Assembly: GCF_000321225.1 (NCBI RefSeq)
Contig: NW_004450382.1
Span: 2,271,735 to 2,335,734 of the forward strand
Source of the DNA: Odobenus rosmarus divergens
Taxonomy: Eukaryota > Chordata > Mammalia > Carnivora > Odobenidae
Length of the DNA: 64,000 bases
Direction of reading: 5' to 3'
The notes under the pieces: generated by a model
Databases searched by the model: none
Told to the model about the DNA's origin: nothing
What the model saw: the letters and a program-made list of their open reading frames with translations, nothing else
Made by a program: the position numbers and the translations under genes
Part shown: positions 59,476 to 64,000 of the stretch, piece after piece
Position numbering within the stretch: position 1 is the stretch's first letter
Layout: the number at the start of each line of letters is the position of its first letter

Positions 59476-59930
59476 TCGGCCGAGGACGGGATGGGGCAGG
59501 ACAGGGTAGCTGCTTGGCCCAGCCCAGAACCCTCCTTTCCCTCACCAGAGGGGAAAAGGGAGAGTGGCACAGCTCTACATCCAGAGTGTCCCCCAGCCTG
59601 CCCTGTGGGCTTGTGCCCTGGGTAAGGCCTTGGCCACTCGGCCCCTCTGGAGCAGACACTTTGTGCCCCCCACCCCAACCCCTCAACCTCAGCCCAGTAT
59701 TAGCCCCTCCCATTGTGGGCCTGGGCTAGGGGGACCCAGGCACTCACCGCCTCTTCCCTGGTACACAGGCTTCTGCTGGGGCCACCGAGCCCCCCTGTGC
59801 CCCCTCCCATCTGTAGTGCATGGTGTGTGGTGCCCCCAGGGCTCCAGGACAGATCAGGCCCCACCTTGTGTCTACCCCCATCCCCGCTGTGAACGTGCCA
59901 CTGAATAAAGTCGGGGAAACGAGACTCTGG
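59476..59930 (+). other. ERI3: ERI3 3' untranslated region
   Basis: This GC-rich stretch runs from the ERI3 stop codon to the likely cleavage site. It ends about 20 bases after a canonical AATAAA, just before a GT-rich element (GGGTGTGTGTGG). The length of about 450 bases is inferred from the signal, not from transcript data. Confidence 0.75.
59904..59909 (+). terminator. ERI3: ERI3 poly(A) signal AATAAA
   Basis: A canonical AATAAA sits in CACTGAATAAAGTC. A GT-rich downstream element begins about 20 bases later, as expected for a cleavage and polyadenylation site. Confidence 0.85.
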
Positions 59931-60330
59931 GTGTGTGTGGACCAGGCGCTGCTGTGCCTGATGCCGTCCAAGGTGTACAAGGTTAGAGCGCGTTCCGGGC
60001 TGCTCTGGGCTGAAGGCCACCGATGCGGCTGGCCGTCACTGGAGCACCTGGGAGACCCTCCGTGAATAAGCACAGGGCCGCGGGGACTGTAAGCATGAGG
60101 CAGTGTTCCAGTGGCTGGTATCTGAGGCCACTGCAATGTGTGAACCACCTCAAGTGCAGAACCAAGTACAGATGTTTGGGTAAAACTGGCAGTGGTGAGA
60201 GGGCTGCTAAGGGCCTCCCCGCAGGCAGGTCCCAACGCCACCCCTGTGGAGTGGGGGTGGTGACTGCTCCCACATCCCCCCCCTGCAACCAGCCAGGGGC
60301 TTCACAAGTGGTGGGAAGGAAAAGGAAGCA
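59931..60330. other. Short interval between the convergent ERI3 and DMAP1 3' ends
   Basis: About 0.4 kb separates the two inferred cleavage sites. It is moderately GC-rich with no repeat and no convincing reading frame. It may serve as the termination zone for both polymerases. Confidence 0.6.
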
Positions 60331-60350
60331 GCCCAGTCCAACTCAGCAGC

Positions 60351-60356
60351 TCTATT
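60351..60356 (-). terminator. DMAP1: DMAP1 putative variant poly(A) signal AATAGA
   Basis: On the - strand TGTAAATAGAGC lies only about 33 bases past the stop codon. No AATAAA is present between the stop and 60260. AATAGA is one of the known single-base variants of the hexamer. The 3'UTR would then be only about 50-70 bases. Confidence 0.55.
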
Positions 60357-60388
60357 TACACAGCAGCACCCACACCCCGTGTGCCCTC

Positions 60389-60448
60389 TCATGGCTTCTT
60401 GGCTTTCTTCACAGAAGAGGAACTGGAGGCTGATTCCCGTCGCTTCCT
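60389..60448 (-). CDS. DMAP1: DMAP1 last coding exon
   Basis: The acceptor GTCTTCTCAG precedes 60448. Twenty codons encode RKRRESASSSSSVKKAKKP and TGA. The basic clusters on either side of the serine run look like a bipartite nuclear localisation signal. Confidence 0.95.
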   Translation of the reverse strand, partial: RKRRESASSSSSVKKAKKP

Positions 60449-62447
60449 CTGAGAAGACACAGAAGGCGCTGGAGTCAGTGGCCCCCAAAGCTCTACTCGG
60501 GCTTGGTGCATGTGTTTCACACTCAGGGCAGGTGATGCCCACTGGCCACCCAGTCCTACCCCCAGTCCCAGAACCCAGCAGAGTAACCACTCCCACTGCC
60601 GGCATGAGAGGGAGCGGGGCCGGTTCCAGGCTCTTACCGAATTGGGCGTGAGGGGCGCGCCCACCACATCAATGATGGTGTCCTTGGTGGGGTCGGGACC
60701 GAGACCGGGTTCGGGTACTGCTGGCTCAGCAGAGGCTGGGGCCGGGCCGGATGCTGGCGTGGCGGGGCCCCCGAGCACGCCGGCCCTGGCCAGGGCCTCG
60801 TGTCGGTGCCGCAGCATCTGGAGCTCGTACTCGCAGTTGGCACAGGCCTGCTTGAGCTCGTAGAGCAGCACCAGGTCACTCCGCAGCTCGTTGAACATGT
60901 GCACCAGCTCCTCCGTGGGCGTCGGGCTCAGCTCTGCAGGCGGTGGGTGGAGGGCACGGGCGGAACCAGGGTGTGCGGGAAGGCCAGCGACAGGAAGTGC
61001 CCCCCCCCCCGCCCAGCCTTGATGGGCAGCCGCGGGTGGGTAGCTCCTGCGGGCCCAGTCCCCACTCACCCACACCAAGCTCCAGCAGCATCTGCTCCAG
61101 GGCCTTGATCTTCTTCTGTCCCACAGAGCTTGGCAGCTTCATCTGCAATGACCCAGGCTGCTAAGCCCTCTCCCCGACAAGTGGTTAAGGATGAGGGGGA
61201 CCAAAGGCAAGGGGGAGTGGGAGAGAAGTGAACCCCCTGGAGGTAGCTCTATGTCCGAAAAACAACCAGCAAGTGGAACAGAGCAAGAGCTTGGACTCCA
61301 GCCCAGCCACATCCCCGAGACCTCCCTCTCTGCAGCACGTGGCACCCCCTCCCAGTGCTCTGGGTGCCCCGGCTGCCGCACGAAGGCTGCAGGGAGCCCG
61401 GGGCCCCAGCACAGCGATGGAGGTGACACGTACCCGCTGGCTCCGCAGGGTGACGCCGGCAGACTTGAAGTCCGGGAACTTGATGCCTGCAGTCTCAGGA
61501 ACAGCCTGGGGGAGAGGCAGCGGGAGGGCCCAGGGTTAGTCCCAGCACCCCGCCAGCTCTGGGTGCTCTCAGAGCCCTGCACCCTGGGCTGGGCTGACTC
61601 GGTCTCCGCACCGGCTTCTCCGCCTCCTTTTTCTGGGGTAGCTTCTTCTTGGGGGCTTTGCGCTCTGTGCGCCGCTGCTCTGCGGTGGTGTCCGCCGCTG
61701 TTATCAGCTTCTGCAGGTCCTGGCTGCGCTTCTCCCTCTCCTTCTTCCGGGCCTCAATCTTGCGCAGCTCCTGCAGCAGATACTCCTCCTCCGCGACCTG
61801 GGAGAGCGAGATGCCGAGATGCCGTGCGCGCACGGCAGGGGGCAGTGCAGAGCGGGGGAGGGGGTGCGGGACCGCAGGGCTGCGAGGGACCACGAGGGAG
61901 GGGAAGGGGTGTGGAGCAGGGAGAGTGGCTCGTGAGGAAAGAGGAGGTGTGGAGGCAGGGGAACCCAGCGGCGGGGGAACTGAGAGCAGGCCGGATGGAA
62001 GCCAAGGGCTGCAGCGCTGACCTGCTCCGGGGTCCGGTTGTAGAGACGCTCCAGCTGCTCCTTCCGTCGTCGCTCGTGCCCAGCATCAAACACCGGTATC
62101 TTGAGGTCCGTGCCTGGCACAGCGCGCACGTTGGCAAGCTTGGCACAGATGTGGTAGTACCGCTCCTTCAAGTCCTCCACGGAACGCTTCTGAGGATAAA
62201 GACACGGCGGGAGCGGAGGGTGAGTGCCCAGAGGCACGGGTCGCGTGAAGGCAGGGGGCACGCATGCCAATGCAGGACACCGGCTCACCTTGAACTGCTG
62301 GTGGTCGTAGCGGTCATGGATAACTACAAACCGTAAGTCAAAGCGGCGGCTGAGGTCAAAGAGATGGTCCGTCTCTGCCTTGGTCCAGGCGTCGTCGTGC
62401 AGGTACAGCTGGTACTCCTGCTCCGAGTACACGGGGACCTGCACAGT
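60389..62447 (-). CDS. DMAP1: DMAP1, C-terminal seven coding exons (DNMT1-associated protein 1)
   Basis: Seven - strand exons with GT/AG borders join in one frame: 62447-62289, 62189-62022, 61797-61612, 61505-61434, 61142-61070, 60933-60638 and 60448-60389. They encode about 337 residues, starting TVQVPVYSEQEYQLYL and ending SSSSVKKAKKP. This matches DMAP1 from about residue 132 to the end (full length about 467). In order it has a SANT/Myb-like domain (DDAWTKAETDHLFDL to about HICAKL), a highly charged helical stretch rich in K, R and E, the conserved DMAP1 C-terminal domain (VGQKKIKALEQMLLELGV to the LRHRHEAL helix), an Ala/Pro-rich linker of low conservation, and a basic Ser-rich tail resembling a nuclear signal. 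DMAP1 is a nuclear subunit of TIP60/NuA4 acetyltransferase and SRCAP remodelling complexes and binds DNMT1. The exons for the first 131 residues are not in the window. It converges with ERI3. Confidence 0.96.
60638..60933 (-). CDS. DMAP1: DMAP1 exon, C-terminal domain helices and Ala/Pro-rich linker
   Basis: The acceptor CCGCCTGCAG precedes 60933; the donor GTAAGAG follows 60638. It encodes Glu completion plus 98 codons, from LSPTPTEELVHMFNEL to TIIDVVGAPLTPNS. The middle is a low-complexity Ala/Pro/Gly stretch that is expected to vary between species. Confidence 0.95.
61070..61142 (-). CDS. DMAP1: DMAP1 exon, start of conserved C-terminal domain
   Basis: The acceptor TCATTGCAG precedes 61142 and the donor GTGAGT follows 61070. 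The 73 nt encode MKLPSSVGQKKIKALEQMLL then ELGV plus one base that completes Glu with the next exon. Confidence 0.95.
61434..61505 (-). CDS. DMAP1: DMAP1 exon AVPETAGIKF..RSQR
   Basis: The acceptor CTCTCCCCCAG precedes 61505 and the donor GTACGT follows 61434. It is a 72-nt in-frame exon of 24 codons (AVPETAGIKFPDFKSAGVTL then RSQR). Confidence 0.94.
61612..61797 (-). CDS. DMAP1: DMAP1 exon, highly charged helical region
   Basis: The acceptor CTCTCCCAG precedes 61797; the donor is GTGCGG after 61612. The 62 codons run VAEEEYLLQELRKIEARKKE to LPQKKEAEKP. The heptad-like charged pattern suggests a long helix or coiled coil. Confidence 0.95.
62022..62189 (-). CDS. DMAP1: DMAP1 exon, end of SANT domain and following basic region
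   Basis: The acceptor TTTATCCTCAG precedes 62189 and the donor GTCAGC follows 62022. The 56 codons run KRSVEDLKERYYHICAKLAN to LYNRTPEQ. The exon finishes the SANT fold (VEDLKERYYHICAKL) and starts the charged region HERRRKEQLERL. Confidence 0.95.
62289..62447 (-). CDS. DMAP1: DMAP1 exon encoding most of the SANT domain
   Basis: The acceptor CAG lies at 62450-62448 and the donor GTGAGC follows 62289. The 53 codons run TVQVPVYSEQEY to YDHQQFK and include the first SANT helices (WTKAETDHLFDLSRRFDLRF). The polypyrimidine tract of this acceptor is essentially a C run. Confidence 0.94.
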
Positions 62448-63240
62448 CTGCTGGCGCGGGGGGGGGCAGAGCGCGGGCGCAGCGCATCAAGGCACGGCCG
62501 GCGGGCTCCGGCCCCCATGATCACAGCCCCCCCCCCCCCCCCGTGGACCGCCCATCCCGACGCTGGACCAAAGCAAACCCTCCGCCTGGGGCCCCGCACA
62601 GGGCAGCCCGGAAATGATGCTTCCACGTGAGGAAACACACTGCGCGCCCAGAGGACCCCAGCAGGCTCTGGGACCGCAGCCTGCCTCTGGATCCGGTCCA
62701 GGAGCGACCTGACCATGCCTTCAGCTCCAGAGCCGCAGTAACAAGATGCATGCCCCTGGGTCCCCAGGGTTAAGATGAGGGGCTCACATGTAAGTGCTTC
62801 TGTGGAGTCCAGAGGTTAACTCTGGAGTAGAGCAGATGGCTAAATACTGGAGAGAGGCCCGAGTCCATGGAACCCTTGTCTGAAGCACTCCTGCCACCCA
62901 GTGGTGACAATGAGACTTGCAGCTCCCCAGAGCGGGCCAAGGTCCCGTCTCTCTACAGAGTAAAGGGGACTGAATCCTACTCCCAGTACGTGCACCCCTA
63001 CACACGTCCCTGCCTCCCCTCTGCCACGCCCCAAACCCCAGACCTCCCTCATGGACAAAACGCACCACCACCAGCTGGGCCTGTCAGTCAGAGACCCCAG
63101 GAAGGAGTCAGTGTTAGGCTGGACTGGGGAAGTCCCTTTTCTCTATCAAAGGCCAACCACATTGACTCTAAACCTGCTCTCAAGACCCTATTTCCAGCTG
63201 CCTCTTAGACTTCTCCTACTGGAGGTCCCACATATACATA
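62448..63240. other. DMAP1: DMAP1 intron sequence upstream of the first visible exon
   Basis: No further DMAP1 exon can be found from here to the right edge; in particular nothing encodes the KDYPFARFNK segment that should precede TVQVPVY. The stretch has a 16-base C run at 62527-62542, prone to sequencing error, and otherwise unremarkable sequence. Confidence 0.7.
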
Positions 63241-63244
63241 TACC

Positions 63245-63370
63245 TCCAACTTAATATGTTCAGGTGACAAATAGTGGTGATCATTTGCAATATACAACAA
63301 ATATGAATCATGTTGTACACCTGAAACTAAACTAACAGAATATTATATGTTGATTATACCTCAACAGAAA
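63245..63370 (+). repeat. L1 LINE 3' terminus (+)
   Basis: GTTGTACACCTGAAACTAAA followed by AATATTATATGTTGATTATA and ACCTCAACAGAAATATAT is the usual end of L1 3'UTRs. Confidence 0.65.
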
Positions 63371-63379
63371 TATATGCGA

Positions 63380-63720
63380 GTGATCAGTACTGAGCTCGTC
63401 TCCCTCCCTCAAACTTCTAGCTCTTCCAGTTCGGTTCTCAGTCAGTGTCACCATTGGCCAACACAGGTGCCCAAGCCAGAAGACTGGAAAGCATCTTTAA
63501 CTCCTACCTTTACCTCTGACCCCTCCCCTTCCACAAAGCTGTGGCTTTTACCCCCAGGATCTCTTATCTCCACCTGCCACATCGCAATCCAGACCACCAC
63601 CACCACTGCCTGCGTCAGAGAAACAGCCTCCCCACCTGCCTCTCTGCCTCCATTTGATCCTCCTCCAAGCAATTCTCCATCCGCAGCCAAGATGTGATCT
63701 CTCTGACCAGTGCTACCTAA
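63380..63720 (+). repeat. L2 LINE ORF2 fragment (+)
   Basis: GTGCCCAAGCCAGAAGACTG, AGCATCTTTAACTCCTACC and GCAATTCTCCATCCGCAGCC correspond to the segment of L2 that encodes the NLGVILDSSLS region and its downstream part. Highly decayed. Confidence 0.5.
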
Positions 63721-63875
63721 AGGACAGCCTGCAGACCAGTGCTGTTTGCAAACTGGTACCAGTGGTCTACGTAAGCATGGAAAGTGAGAGTAGGCAATTG
63801 GAAAAGCAGGAGAGAGAGTACGATAATTTCACCGAAATCACATACTACTGAGTCAAATATGAAGAAACGGGGGGG

Positions 63876-64000
63876 GGGCGCCTGGGTGGTTCAGGTTGTG
63901 ATCTCGGGGTCCTGGGATTGAACCCTGTGTCGGGGGGGGTCTGTGCTCAGTGGGGAGTCTGCTTCTCCCTCTCCCTCTCCCCCTACACACCCCCCACTTG
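63876..64000 (+). mobile_element. CAN-SINE, internally deleted, cut by the window edge
   Basis: The head GGGCGCCTGGGTGGTTCAG joins directly to GTTGTGATCTCGGGGTCC, so the usual roughly 30-base segment between the two TCAG repeats is missing. The TC-rich region is reached at the edge. Confidence 0.88.

Noticed and set aside
61191..62336. 381-codon + strand open frame
   Set aside because: It lies opposite several DMAP1 exons and CpG-rich introns; its length comes from GC-rich antisense composition, and it has no recognisable domain.
62448..64000. Upstream DMAP1 exons
   Set aside because: I searched the - strand for the residues that should precede TVQVPVY and for the N-terminal start, and found none; they must lie beyond the right edge.

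Overview
This window is nuclear DNA from a mammal, almost certainly a carnivoran. The main evidence is at least six copies of the tRNA-Lys-derived CAN-SINE, recognised by the 5' head GGGCGCCTGGGTGGCTCAG, a TC-rich stretch and an AATAAA-bearing A-rich tail. Two copies have clean target-site duplications. Ancient MIR, L2, L1M, MER5-type and MLT1-type repeats fill in the rest of the mammalian picture. I could not narrow the species further.

Two protein-coding genes are supported, arranged tail to tail. On the + strand are the last three coding exons of ERI3, a DEDDh 3'-5' exoribonuclease: 386-458, 35007-35106 and 59393-59475, followed by a short 3'UTR with AATAAA at 59904-59909. They are separated by introns of about 34.5 kb and 24.3 kb that take up most of the window. 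On the - strand are the last seven coding exons of DMAP1, a subunit of the TIP60/NuA4 and SRCAP chromatin complexes that also binds DNMT1. They lie between 62447 and the stop codon at 60389-60391, followed by a very short 3'UTR with a variant poly(A) signal. All seven exons join in frame into about 337 residues. The 5' exons of both genes lie outside the window. The two predicted 3' ends are only about 0.4 kb apart.

The ERI3 introns contain no other convincing gene. They hold two kinds of sequence. The first is decayed interspersed repeats, some nested: L1 within L2 at 16.5-17.6 kb, a MER5-like element within L2 at 4.1-4.6 kb, and a CAN-SINE within a MIR at 27.9 kb. The second is about twenty islands of AT-rich, homeodomain-motif-rich sequence that often keeps CpGs and is unlike the decayed background. 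They look like conserved non-coding regulatory elements, the strongest at 9.1, 15.4, 18.2-19.0, 21.7-22.2, 25.7, 30.5, 32.2-33.2, 37.6, 41.2-41.6, 43.8, 44.6, 46.5, 51.0, 51.7, 52.6 and 58.9 kb. Such an array in the introns of a housekeeping-type gene is typical of a genomic regulatory block serving a neighbouring developmental gene. That reading is inferred from composition and motifs only, because no alignment could be run.

Other notable points are a composite CAN-SINE pair sharing one target-site duplication across a 50-N assembly gap (11.4-11.96 kb), a perfect 110-bp tandem duplication (13.4 kb), two DMAP1 introns that are stop-free multiples of three, and the splitting of the ERI3 catalytic ExoIII motif by the 24-kb intron. 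I found no novel biochemical system.
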